Positions 20,373 through 30,239 of a stretch of 64,000 nucleotides of DNA are shown here, piece by piece; the first letter of the stretch is position 1, and the number at the start of each line of letters is the position of its first letter. This DNA is from Sycon ciliatum (taxonomy: Eukaryota > Porifera > Calcarea > Leucosolenida > Sycettidae). Location of the stretch: contig NC_088644.1 in the NCBI RefSeq assembly GCF_964019385.1, positions 22,809,866 to 22,873,865 of the forward strand, given 5' to 3'. A program made the translations under genes and the position numbers. The notes under the pieces are model-generated. The model worked only from the letters and a program-made list of their open reading frames with translations. It had not been told where the DNA came from and did not search any database.

Positions 20373-23300
20373 CTAACATTCCAGTGGACAGACTCGAGTG
20401 ATGGATCTCTTCAGAGTCTTCCCGCCCACTTGCATGGCCACCACACGCACATGACCGTCCGGACCAGGGAAAACTTCCGTGACTCTGCCGAGCGGCCAAC
20501 GCCCACGCGGGGAGCTTGAATCCATCACCAGGACAACGTCGTCAACGGCCAGATCGCGTCGCTGGTGTCGCCACTTCATCCGCTGATTCAACCGTGGGAC
20601 AAACTCTTTCAGCCAGCGATGCCAGAAATGGTCGATGAGCATTTGAACATATCTCCAACGTCTCTGCAGTTGACACCCCTTCTCGTCCGTTGTTGCAATA
20701 ACCAGCTGGCCCTCGGCCATGCCATGAAGGAAATGGTTCGGAGTTAGCGGCCCTGGATCCTTCGGACTAGCCGATTGGTAGGTGATGGGCCTGGAGTTGA
20801 CGAGGGACTCTGCTCCGCTGAGAGCGGTGACCAACTCCTCGTCCGTCACAGATGCGTCTCCAAGGATGGCGTGTAGAGCTCGTTTGGCGGCTCGAATCAT
20901 TGCCTCGTGAACTCCCCCGAAATGAGGAGCTAATGGCGGGTTGAAACTCCATTTCACGCGTCTGCAGGCCATGGCTTTCCGGACGGTGGTATTGTTCAGT
21001 TGGCCAACAAGCTCACGTAGCTGGCGGTCGGCATTCACGAAGTTGCCTCCATTGTCCGACAGAACCTCCATTGGACAACCTCGTCGGTTGGCCATCCGGT
21101 TAAAGGCGTTCAGGAAAGAATTTGCATCCAATGCGTACGCCATCTCCAAATGGACCGCACGAGTCAGGAAACACGTGAAGAGGCACAGATAGCGTTTGTG
21201 GCGAGTCTTTCCTCTCCCCTGCATAGTTTCGAACGGCCCTCCGTAGTCAACGGCTACCCTGCTGAAGGCTCTCAGTGGCTCACACAATCGCTTTGCTGGC
21301 AACGGGGCCATGATTTGCTCTCCCGCACGGGCTTTTAGTCGTCGACACACCATGCAGTCTTTCTCCCAGTCACGGATCTCCTCCCGTGCTGCTTCGACAA
21401 GATAGTGATCAGAGAGAGCTGCCAACGTTTCATTCGTCCCGCCATGATGACGTTGCTCATGGCAATCTTTGACAATAAGCCGGGTGGTCGGATGTTTCCG
21501 GGGGAGAAGAATCGGGAAGCGCACATCAAACGGCAACCAGTCAGCCAGCTTGGTGCGACCATCGCAGCGCAATAGTCCGTCGTCGTCCAGTCGAGGCGAT
21601 AACCTCGCCAAACGTGACTTCAGCGGAAGTGGTTGACCATTCTTCACTAGCTTCAGATCCTCCGCGAATGCCTCGTGCTGTGCCTCTTTGATGATGGAAA
21701 GGCTGGCAGCGTCCATCTCCTCGCCGGTTAGCTCTCCGCTCAACTCCTCACCTCCACGGCAGTTGGTGATGAAGCGAATTGCCCAAGCCCGTACTCTGAC
21801 TACGCGCGTCCAGTCTGAGAAGCGCCGAGAGCACAAGCTGGGTACTTTCTCGGACATAAATGACATCACCTCGGGCTGTGCAGCCTTGCGAGCTTCCGCT
21901 CGAGCAGCTGGGTCTTGGCCACCCACGATCTTGGCTGGCCATTCAGATTCTTCTTTCTGCAGGAAGGCCGGTCCTTGCCACCACAGCTCAGTTGCAACCA
22001 GTTGCTCTACCCCAGCTCCCCGTGACGCCAAGTCAGCTGGGTTGTCGCTGGAGGGAACGTACCGCCATTGACTGGGCGACGTAACAGTCTGGATGTGGCT
22101 GATGCGATTCGCCACAAACGGTTTGAAACGTCGGCTGTAGCTGCGAATCCAGAGCAGCACAGTTGCACTGTCGCTCCAGAAAATCACCTCTGACATGGCA
22201 ATGGTCATGATCTGACTGAACTTCCGGGCCAGCTGAAGGCCAAGCACAGCCGCCAGCAATTCCAGCCGGGGGATACTTTGTGTTCTTGTCGGCGCCACTC
22301 TGCTCTTGGCTCCAGCGAGACGAACGTTTCCCTCAGAGCCACACTGCACGGTGGAGCTGTAGACCACGGCACCATACGCCACACTCGACGCATCACAGAA
22401 AACATGCAGCGTCACTCCACTGGCCACGTCCGGGATGAGACATCTTGGTACTCGAACTAAACTGAGCTTCGCCAGGTCATTGAACCACTGGCGAGCGCTG
22501 GTGTCGATGCCATCTGGAACCGGTTCATCCCAGTCAATACCAGCTACCCAACTCTCTTGCATGAGGATCTTGGCTTGGGTCACGAACGGTGCCAGAAACC
22601 CCAACGGGTCGAATACGGACGCGACTTTTGCTAGGAGGAATCGCTTGGTGATGCGTTGGTTGGTGAGGTCTGGCGGTTGAACGCTGAAGAAGAAGCAGTC
22701 TGCCTGACCGTCCCATGACACTCCTAGCGTCTTCACGGATGGTAGCTCTCCTTGGGATAAGTCCAGCTGGGTAGCGCGAGCCTCGGCTGGAATTACCCTC
22801 AGGAGCTCGGGCGAGTTGGACACCCACTTGCGCGGCGTCATCTTGGCCTCACCCCACAGATCCATTAGCTCCCGATGAAGAATCTGACCTTGTTCGACAT
22901 CTTTGGTGCTGTCCATCGTGTCATCCATGTAGGTGGACGCGAGGATAGCTTCTGCTGCCAGGGGATGAGACGCCAAATGTTCCCGGGCTGTCTGCTGAGC
23001 AACATACTGGGCGATGAATGGTGCAGCATTGACGCCAAAGACCAGGCGGTTGAACTCAAAGTGCCGTAAAGGCTTGGCTGGATCCAGGTCCCGCCACACG
23101 AATCTGAGGTACTTCCTGTCTGCTGGCGCAACCGACACCTGCAAATACATTTCGGTCACGTCACAGCCCACTGCTATAGGCTTTTGCCGAAACCTGGTCA
23201 ACACATCGAACAACTCACGTTGGAGCTTCGGACCAGGGTAGATGGCGTCGTTGAGGCTGAGGCCATGACAGGATGCTGCAGCGTCAAAGACGATCCGCAC

Positions 23301-26300
23301 CTTGGTTGTCGTCTTCTGCGGTCGGACGATGGGAAAGTGGGATAAGTACCAGCATACCTCTTGACCTAGCTCTTCCTTCGCGAGCTCACGGATATAGCCG
23401 TTCCTCTGGTAGGCCTGGAAGACTTGGCCATAAGCCTGGGCAACGAATGGGTCTTTCAGGAGCTTGCGCTCGGTGTGGCCTAGACGTTTCGTAGCCGCAC
23501 CCAAGTTGTTGCATAATTCTCTCTTGCGATTGTTCCACGGCAGAGACACCTGGTACCGACCGTCCACCTTCTTCAGCGAGTGTTTGACGATGTCTAGGGC
23601 TGTCTCTTCCTCCAGCGAGCGCGGGCCGGGCTCACTGAAGCTCTCCTCCGTGCCGCAGCTGTCAATTTGCCAGAACTGCTGTAGCGCGGTCTCTAAGCCG
23701 GTTGGTGTTGCTCTCTCCTCACTCTGAAACGCTTGGCTGTGGAACGTCCTTTGACTCGAGTGGGTTCCCGTCACTCTGCCAACACAGGTCCAACCCAGTG
23801 GAGTATGACGCGCCACTGGTTGACCAGGCGGGCCGACCACTTCCTGCTGTGACACAAGCAGCTCAGCATAGTCGCTCCCAATCAGCAGATCGACCCTGGC
23901 GGGCTCCGCCAGTCTTGCGAACGGAATCTCTCTCAGATGAGGATACTTGACTGCTTCCTTGACCCACTCTACCGGACGAAGATTCCCGGTGACCGAATCA
24001 GCCGTCAGCGCCGTCATAGATTGCCGAACACTGCCATCCATGCTGCCAATGGTGAAGCTTACTGGTCTGGTTGTGAATGAGGTCTGCTTGCCATTCAAGG
24101 TGTGGACCGTGAATGTCCTCAGCTCCCCGCTGACGCCGAGCTGGTTGGCAATGCTGCCGTTGAGGTAGCTCGTTGTGCTACCGTCGTCCAGCAACGCATT
24201 CACTTGCACTGACTTGTGGCCGTTCTCCAAGACGACTGAGACCGTTCGCAGAGCTATCTTGCCCGGGCCTTGGACCATCATGGTGGAATCACTCTTCGTG
24301 GACTCCGTCTCCCCCTCGGTGAACGACTGTGGGGTGCGCTGCTCTTGGTCTTTACCGGCGTATGGCGGCGTTACTAAACAGTCGATGGCGGGAGGCAATA
24401 CCTGGTCCCCTGTCTCCTGACCTGAACCATTGTCTCCATAGTTGCAGAATTGTTCGGCAGGACTGAGTTGGGACTTGTCCGCCGTCATTCCTCCAGCTGC
24501 CGTGTTCCCCGATTTTTTCTTGTTTGACTGTGCGGCATCGGGGTTCCTGCTGTCCTCGTGTAGCAAGTCCCGGTGTAGCAAGTAGTGGTGATTGTTGTTG
24601 CAGCCGCTCACTGAGCAGGGTCTGGTTCGTGGACAGTGGTGACCTTGGTGATCGCCTCCAAGGCAGCGGTAGCACAGACCATGCTGTTTAGCCTGTCTCC
24701 AGCGATTGGCGACGGAAAGCTGCTGAAATGCTTTACACTGCCAGACACCGTGAGGTCCGCCACATTGCCGACATGAAGATCGTCCAGCCGCTGAGCCCGC
24801 AGGCCTTGACCACCCTGCATTCTGCGAAGCCTTTCCCCCGAAGTAGGATCGTTGAGGAGCATTTCGGGGTGCCGGAGGCTTGTCCTTCGCACCAACTCCA
24901 TCTAGTGCTTCGGACGCTCCAACGGCAAACTCCGCTTCCAACGTCACCCACTCCAGTAGTGCTTGAATTCCTGGCTGGCAGGGCTTCTGATGACACCATC
25001 GATTGAATTGGGTTAACATCCCAGCCGGCAACTTGGCCAGGAGCTTCCGGTACAACAGCCCATCACCCAGCTCATTGCCTTTTCCGGAGTCGAGGAGGTT
25101 GACCACGAGTACGTCGAGGAGATCTGCAAACTTCTGGAGATCTCCTGCTCGGCCGGAACGAATGATTGGGCAGGCCTCGACTTGCTCGTACTGCAGCGAC
25201 AGCTGTCGTTGGTCGCCTCCAAACTTGCGGTCTAACCGCCTCATTGCGGCCTCATACGCAGACGGGGTGTATCCCAAGCTCTCGATGGAAGCCAAGGCAT
25301 CTCCACTCAAATACTGCCGGAGGTGCAGCAGTTTCAAGTCTGCCCTTGCAGACGAGCTACCAACACACGCCATGAAAGCAGCCTTCCATGAGGCATACGC
25401 CTGCTTATCGCCGCCGAAGACTGGGATCTGTATAGCCTTCAGTTGCTTGAAAATTTCATCTGATGGCTGCTTGACAGGTGGAGGCTGAGACACAGCACGC
25501 TGGTGGCTGGCGGACACACCTGCTCCTGGCAATGCTGAAAAGGCACCAATGCCCATGGCCTGATGACTTGAGGCTACCTGTGGCGGCCCACTGGCCTGGG
25601 TGTACAGATAGTTGGCGGACTGATATGGCAGAGATGATGTAGGGTGTAGTCCTGACACAGGAGCCTGAGTACTACTGCCCTGCTGGCCTGGACTCTTCGC
25701 GACTTGAAGTTGAGGGGCCTTGGTCTCACTCACTCTAGTATATGCACTGGACACACATACAGCACTCCGTGTTGGCACAGCAGGCTGTAGTACAGGCAAG
25801 GCAGGGCTTCTTTCACGCTCTGACCTCCTACTCCCAGCTTCCATTGGTGGCCTTGTTCTAGCCCCAAGCTCTGCCTCTCTGTTACTACTGCCGGAGACAC
25901 TTGTGGTCACAACCACTTCATCACTGTCTTCTACTCTTGCCTGGTTCTCCTGAACCAGCGCCACGCCATCACCAGGCTCATCCCGATCCTGGGAGCCTTC
26001 ACTTCTGCCCAGCGATATCACGCTCAGTGGACTTCCTGGCTCTTCCACTGGTGCCTGGGCATACTGATGATACGCTGGCCTGTCTGGGTGGCTGTTCCGT
26101 GCAGCCGTCCACGCTGGCTGGTGTTCTAGGAACTCCTGATACAGCCTTGTGACCTCCTTCATCTCTTTCTCCGCTTCCTCCATCTCATCGGTCACTTTAG
26201 CCACTGCGAGCGCATCGTTCATGCCGCCAGCCCACTCGAGTACGTCCATGAACACACCGTTCAGGGCATCCTCGATCATTTCTAATTCGCCAAACAACGA

Positions 26301-26576
26301 CCTCGCAGCTTCCTCTTCAACTCCGTCACGCAAGGCCACGATCACGGCTCTGCGACACCTGGTGAACTTTCTCTTGCGATTCGCTTTTTCAGCTTTCATT
26401 TTCACGAACATCAGTTCATTCGATCGCTGGTCACTTTGACCATGTTCGTCCTCTTCGACTTCCTCGTCCTCCTCGATCACGTCGCCTGCCCTCTCTGCCA
26501 TGGCACCTAAAAAGAGCTCAGTTCTCTGACTGCTAGCCCTGATTGTGCTCTCACTCTCAGGCTCCGGCGACGACAT
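20373..26576 (-). CDS. BEL/Pao gag-pol polyprotein (2067 aa)
   Basis: One uninterrupted frame. Approximate residues: a low-complexity N-terminal gag region; a DUF1759-type gag domain from about 380 (IPVFGGDKQAYASWKAAF); a zinc knuckle near 640 (CYRCLGGDHQGHHC); an aspartic protease near 795 (DDGSTTSYL); reverse transcriptase from about 1090 with catalytic YMDDT near 1215; RNase H near 1400 (FCDASSVAYG); an integrase with HHCC zinc site (about 1710-1745) and D,D,E residues (AVDYGG, SDNGGNF, GVHEA at about 1777, 1840, 1890); and a C-terminal DUF5641-type domain. This order, with RNase H before integrase and DUF5641 at the end, identifies BEL/Pao. No env frame follows. All catalytic residues I looked for are present. 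Confidence 0.96.
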   Translation of the reverse strand: MSSPEPESESTIRASSQRTELFLGAMAERAGDVIEEDEEVEEDEHGQSDQRSNELMFVKMKAEKANRKRKFTRCRRAVIVALRDGVEEEAARSLFGELEMIEDALNGVFMDVLEWAGGMNDALAVAKVTDEMEEAEKEMKEVTRLYQEFLEHQPAWTAARNSHPDRPAYHQYAQAPVEEPGSPLSVISLGRSEGSQDRDEPGDGVALVQENQARVEDSDEVVVTTSVSGSSNREAELGARTRPPMEAGSRRSERERSPALPVLQPAVPTRSAVCVSSAYTRVSETKAPQLQVAKSPGQQGSSTQAPVSGLHPTSSLPYQSANYLYTQASGPPQVASSHQAMGIGAFSALPGAGVSASHQRAVSQPPPVKQPSDEIFKQLKAIQIPVFGGDKQAYASWKAAFMACVGSSSARADLKLLHLRQYLSGDALASIESLGYTPSAYEAAMRRLDRKFGGDQRQLSLQYEQVEACPIIRSGRAGDLQKFADLLDVLVVNLLDSGKGNELGDGLLYRKLLAKLPAGMLTQFNRWCHQKPCQPGIQALLEWVTLEAEFAVGASEALDGVGAKDKPPAPRNAPQRSYFGGKASQNAGWSRPAGSAAGRSSCRQCGGPHGVWQCKAFQQLSVANRWRQAKQHGLCYRCLGGDHQGHHCPRTRPCSVSGCNNNHHYLLHRDLLHEDSRNPDAAQSNKKKSGNTAAGGMTADKSQLSPAEQFCNYGDNGSGQETGDQVLPPAIDCLVTPPYAGKDQEQRTPQSFTEGETESTKSDSTMMVQGPGKIALRTVSVVLENGHKSVQVNALLDDGSTTSYLNGSIANQLGVSGELRTFTVHTLNGKQTSFTTRPVSFTIGSMDGSVRQSMTALTADSVTGNLRPVEWVKEAVKYPHLREIPFARLAEPARVDLLIGSDYAELLVSQQEVVGPPGQPVARHTPLGWTCVGRVTGTHSSQRTFHSQAFQSEERATPTGLETALQQFWQIDSCGTEESFSEPGPRSLEEETALDIVKHSLKKVDGRYQVSLPWNNRKRELCNNLGAATKRLGHTERKLLKDPFVAQAYGQVFQAYQRNGYIRELAKEELGQEVCWYLSHFPIVRPQKTTTKVRIVFDAAASCHGLSLNDAIYPGPKLQRELFDVLTRFRQKPIAVGCDVTEMYLQVSVAPADRKYLRFVWRDLDPAKPLRHFEFNRLVFGVNAAPFIAQYVAQQTAREHLASHPLAAEAILASTYMDDTMDSTKDVEQGQILHRELMDLWGEAKMTPRKWVSNSPELLRVIPAEARATQLDLSQGELPSVKTLGVSWDGQADCFFFSVQPPDLTNQRITKRFLLAKVASVFDPLGFLAPFVTQAKILMQESWVAGIDWDEPVPDGIDTSARQWFNDLAKLSLVRVPRCLIPDVASGVTLHVFCDASSVAYGAVVYSSTVQCGSEGNVRLAGAKSRVAPTRTQSIPRLELLAAVLGLQLARKFSQIMTIAMSEVIFWSDSATVLLWIRSYSRRFKPFVANRISHIQTVTSPSQWRYVPSSDNPADLASRGAGVEQLVATELWWQGPAFLQKEESEWPAKIVGGQDPAARAEARKAAQPEVMSFMSEKVPSLCSRRFSDWTRVVRVRAWAIRFITNCRGGEELSGELTGEEMDAASLSIIKEAQHEAFAEDLKLVKNGQPLPLKSRLARLSPRLDDDGLLRCDGRTKLADWLPFDVRFPILLPRKHPTTRLIVKDCHEQRHHGGTNETLAALSDHYLVEAAREEIRDWEKDCMVCRRLKARAGEQIMAPLPAKRLCEPLRAFSRVAVDYGGPFETMQGRGKTRHKRYLCLFTCFLTRAVHLEMAYALDANSFLNAFNRMANRRGCPMEVLSDNGGNFVNADRQLRELVGQLNNTTVRKAMACRRVKWSFNPPLAPHFGGVHEAMIRAAKRALHAILGDASVTDEELVTALSGAESLVNSRPITYQSASPKDPGPLTPNHFLHGMAEGQLVIATTDEKGCQLQRRWRYVQMLIDHFWHRWLKEFVPRLNQRMKWRHQRRDLAVDDVVLVMDSSSPRGRWPLGRVTEVFPGPDGHVRVVAMQVGGKTLKRSITRVCPLEC

Positions 26577-26624
26577 GATCTAAATAATTTAAATTTCCGA
26601 AACTGAACTGCTCACTCAGGCGAT

Positions 26625-26645
26625 AACCATCCTCTGCTACCAGAA
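26625..26645 (-). other. Putative primer binding site of the BEL element
   Basis: Reading the minus strand just inside the 5' LTR gives TTC and then TGGTAGCAGAGGATGG, beginning with the TGG that pairs with a tRNA CCA end. The tRNA species was not determined. Confidence 0.55.
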
Positions 26646-27213
26646 TGTTCACACGAAGGAACACGTTATCTTATCTTTTCACTCCAAATACAATTACACC
26701 TGAAAGAGCAGCCTAGCTAGCTACACAACGCGAACCAAGGAACTACTAAAACCGAAAACATTCCATGTCGGTACAGAACCGAAGACAAAAGGCAAAGATG
26801 AAGTAATTTATGCAGCACTGTCAGCTGGCAAAACAGCAGAGGCGTAGCCACCGCACACGCGCTGTTGTACGGCACGAAAGCTAGCCATGATACTATGCAA
26901 TACAAATGTATGACCATGCACAGCAACAAGCAACAACACACAGCTAAGAAGTATATGCATGTAATACATGAACGGCCAGTTGGAAATAGTTATGACGCCA
27001 CTTTGTAGATCGCCCTCATGAATAGAAAATCACAAGAGAGACAGGGAAGACTACAGCCTACAGTGTAGCTCAGGCCTTGATACATGAATCACTATTGCAG
27101 TATTGGCACAAGACAGAGAAAGGACTGCTCCAGCTATCAATAATAAAAGGAACCATTACTTCTAGTCTTAGTGATGCCATGCCAGAGAAATATTACGTAC
27201 TACCGTCTGAACA
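26646..27213 (-). repeat. 5' LTR of the BEL element
   Basis: Matches the 3' LTR. It lies directly upstream (minus sense) of the primer site and of the gag-pol start about 70 bp further on. Confidence 0.93.
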
Positions 27214-27364
27214 CCATAAAGGGTTAAGAGGAAATTGATTGCATCAATAAGCTCCACAATAAAATATTGCGACAGCGCTTTCGGCCATACTCCACTTTAC
27301 TACATACTGAACCCATTGTAGTGGATGCACATCCCACTGTTTGTCATTGTATCCTTTTATGTAA

Positions 27365-30000
27365 TTTGTAATGTAAACCGTCTCTCTGTTATGAACACCT
27401 GGTTCAGGAAGAAGTTTTATGGCACATGGATGCACCCAGCTACGAAGGAGGTACACCTGATTGACTATGTTGTTGTCCGTGCGGATCAGAGGAGTGAGTG
27501 GCATGATGTGCAGGTGATGCGTGGTGCGAACTACTGGTCGGATCACTCCATGGTGCGTGGCAAGTTTAGTTTTGAGGTCGGTCACAAGAAGTTCTATCCC
27601 GTGGCATCTGCAAGATCCCGTCCAATTGCTGTTGCTAGGCTGAGGGATGACAAAGTGAGTAAGGCGTTTTCAGAGAAAGTGTCTGACCTCCTGCCTGCTG
27701 AGGCTGTGGATGTGGATGGTGGTGTGGACACAGAGCAGGAGTGGGCGGCAATGCGCAAATGCGTGGTGGCGGCTTCCAGCGAGGTGTTGGGATACGAGAC
27801 ACGACGACAGCCGGACTGGTTCCGTGACGGCGCAGATACCCTCAGGCCTCTGATTGAGCGGAAGAATGCAGCACACCAGGAGTTTCTTCAGAAGGACACT
27901 CGTGGTAGCAAGCTGGTGTTTCGTACGCAGCAGAGGGCGGTGCAGCGTGCCGTGAATGCTGCAAAGGAAGCGTGGATCGAGCGGGTCGCCACCCATGCTG
28001 ACAACTTGGATTGCCATAGCAGGATGCGGTGGGAGTGTGTCCGCCAATTACAGGAAGTGAATGTTGGCCGTAAGCCAGCACGTCCCTTGTCTGTGCTGGA
28101 CGAGAATGGTAACCTTACGACCGACCCTGCTGCAACTTGTGACCGCTGGCAGCGGCATTTTGATGGTGTCCTCAACATCACAAGTCAGTTTTCCGACAGT
28201 TCGCTGGAGTCCCTGGAACGCCGTCCTACCTGCCATGAGTTAGATAACCCGCCCACGCACCAAGAAATTAGCCGTGCTCTCAAGAAGCTGAGCCTCGGTA
28301 AAGCTGGTGGTGAATCGGGCATATTGCCGGATATGCTAGTCCATGCTGGAGCAGACTTTCTTGCTGCTTTCCACCAACTCTTGGGTGACATCTGGGCCAA
28401 GGGTTCAGTAGTGGATGATTGGCGGAATGCGGTGGTGGTCCCTGTCCCCAAGAAAGGTGACCTTCGCTGCTGCGATAACTGGAGGGGCATCAGCTTACTG
28501 GATGTCGCTGGAAAGGTGTTTGCCCGGGTTATGCAGGACCGTTTGCAGGTGGTGGCTGAGGAAATTCTCCCGGATTCTCAGTGCGGTTTTCGGCGAGGTC
28601 GAGGTTGCACGGACATGATCTTCTGTGCACGTCAACTAGTGGAGAAGACTATTGAGCATGATACGTCTCTTTACGTCTTGTTTGTAGATCTTCAGAAGGC
28701 GTACGACTCCATCCCCCGTACAGCGCTCTGGAGTGTGCTGGATAGGCTGGGTGTTCCGCCGGTTATGTTGGGACTCATCAAGTCTCTTCATGAGGGTATG
28801 ATTGCGAAGGTGCGAGTCAACGGTAAGCTTTCCGACAACATCTCTGTGACTAATGGGCTGCGTCAAGGATGTACCCTAGCACCCACCCTCTTCAACCTGT
28901 ATTTCAGTGTGGTGGTTGCGGACTGGCGCGCACGTTGTCCAGACGCTGGAGTTGACCTGCTGTTCAGAAACGGTCGCAAGCTGGTTGGGGACCGCACGGC
29001 CAAGTCCCGGTTATCCGCGACGAGGGTGACTGAGTCCCAGTTCGCCGATGATGCAGCGTTGTATGCAACCACCAGAGAGAGATTTGAGTGCATGACGTCC
29101 GAGTTCATCTTGTGTGCACAGCGATGGGGACTGACCGTCAGCATTAGGAAGACGAAGGGCATGGCGGTGGGTCAACCAACATCAGTTGATCCCGTTCAAC
29201 TCGGTGGTGGTAGCAGGATTGACATGGTGGACGGGTTCCGGTACCTTGGCAGCGTGCTCTCTGCTGACGGAACGGTGGATGCGGACCTCGCTGCTCGTTT
29301 GGCGCAGGCGTCCCGGCTGTTCGGCGTGCTCAGGTCTCCGATATTTCAGTGCGTACATCTCTCGGTCCACACCAAGCGGCTGGTATATCGTGCTATCGTC
29401 CTTCCTGCTCTTCTCTACGGTGCGGAGACATGGCCCATCAAAGCGGGTCATATTCGCCGACTCAACACCTTTCACCATCAGTGTATTCGCACAATTCTCG
29501 GTATCTCTCGTCGTGAGCAATGGGAGGAGAGATTGTCGTCAGCATCGCTGAGTGAGCTGGCAGGGGTGGACGTCGACATGGCCGATGTGATCAGGAAGCA
29601 CCGCTTGCGGTGGCTTGGTCATGTTGCACGGATGAAGGAGACCCGGCTGCCCAAGCAGATGCTGTTCGGCGAACTGCCCTGCAAACGCCCGCAACATGGT
29701 CCCAAGAAGCGCTGGCGGGATGTTGTGTCCTCGGACTTTGCTGTCATCGGTTTACCTGAAGCGGACTGGTATGACACAGCGCAGGAGAGATCCACCTGGT
29801 TTCAGTGTTGTCGACAGAGGGTCGAGAAGGAAGCCCCAGACATCCTGTGCCCCAATTACCGCTGTGACAGAGTGTTCCGTCGTCCTGGTGACCTCAAGCG
29901 GCATGCGCCATACTGCAGATTTCGAGTTTAGAGCCTCAGCGTGAGGAAGCCATCGCTATCATTGCTACGGCAATGGGCGTTCAAGGTTCAAGGTTCAAGG
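27365..30000 (+). mobile_element. LINE copy inserted in the Gypsy 5' LTR
   Basis: It interrupts the LTR between ...TTATGTAA and CATGTATG. TTATGTAA is present at 27357-27364 and again at 30001-30008, an 8-bp target duplication. The 5' end lies inside the endonuclease domain (truncation). The 3' end is a short heptamer array, GGTTCAA repeated about three times (29979-30000). Confidence 0.9.
27391..29931 (+). pseudogene. LINE endonuclease(C-term)-reverse transcriptase ORF, 5'-truncated
   Basis: The frame opens with the last part of an apurinic-type endonuclease (NTWFRKKFYGTW, HLIDYVVV and the catalytic SDHS) and continues through a full reverse transcriptase. RT motifs are FVDLQKAYDSI (A), GLRQGCTLAPTLFNLYF (B) and FADDAALY (C). 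Then come the LINE C-terminal pattern RWLGHVARM and a C2H2-type zinc finger near the end (CPNYRCDRVF...HAPYC). No stop interrupts about 845 codons. The RT is probably intact, but the endonuclease lacks its N-terminal half. The ATG at 27391 is simply the first one after the insertion point. Clade not assigned. Confidence 0.88.
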
Positions 30001-30192
30001 TTATGTAACATGTATGCATTCATCCGGCCGCGCTGTACGACATGCGAGTTGTACCGTACGCACTTTAGCTGTACTTGCCTGCCTGGCTTTTCCTTTGATC
30101 TCTCTGTCGTTCTCTGTATTCCCACACACTTGTGATTTGTAGTAACGAAGCTAGTTACAAGATGTCTTTGGTGCGTTTGTAGAACCACTACA

Positions 30193-30207
30193 TGGTGTCA
30201 GAATTGG
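30193..30207 (+). other. Primer binding site of the Gypsy element
   Basis: TGGTGTCAGAATTGG starts at the base following the 5' LTR. Beginning with TGG and lying adjacent to the LTR is diagnostic. Confidence 0.75.
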
Positions 30208-30239
30208 TTTTTCTGTAGTCTTTGGCCTCGTGAGCGGTG

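Larger units (their letters stand above)
19609..27213 (-). mobile_element. Complete BEL/Pao LTR retrotransposon
   Basis: Two 568-bp LTRs, apparently identical, flank one intact gag-pol frame on the minus strand. The 5-bp target duplication CCATA occurs at 19604-19608 and 27214-27218. On the minus strand the 5' LTR is followed by a TGGTAGCAGAGG primer site, and the 3' LTR is preceded by the purine tract GCGAGGGGGAGGA. Identical LTRs, intact frame and exact TSD indicate a recent, possibly still competent, copy. Confidence 0.95.
19158..27223. mobile_element. TTAA-flanked MITE, interrupted by a BEL retrotransposon
   Basis: The left end CCCTTTACGGACC (19158) and right end GGACA-type TGTCCATAAAGGG (split by the BEL insertion, ending 27223) are inverted. 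TTAA lies on both sides (19154-19157, 27224-27227). CCCTTT ends plus TTAA are typical of piggyBac-like MITEs. Without the 7.6-kb BEL element and one CCATA copy, the MITE is about 456 bp. Confidence 0.75.
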
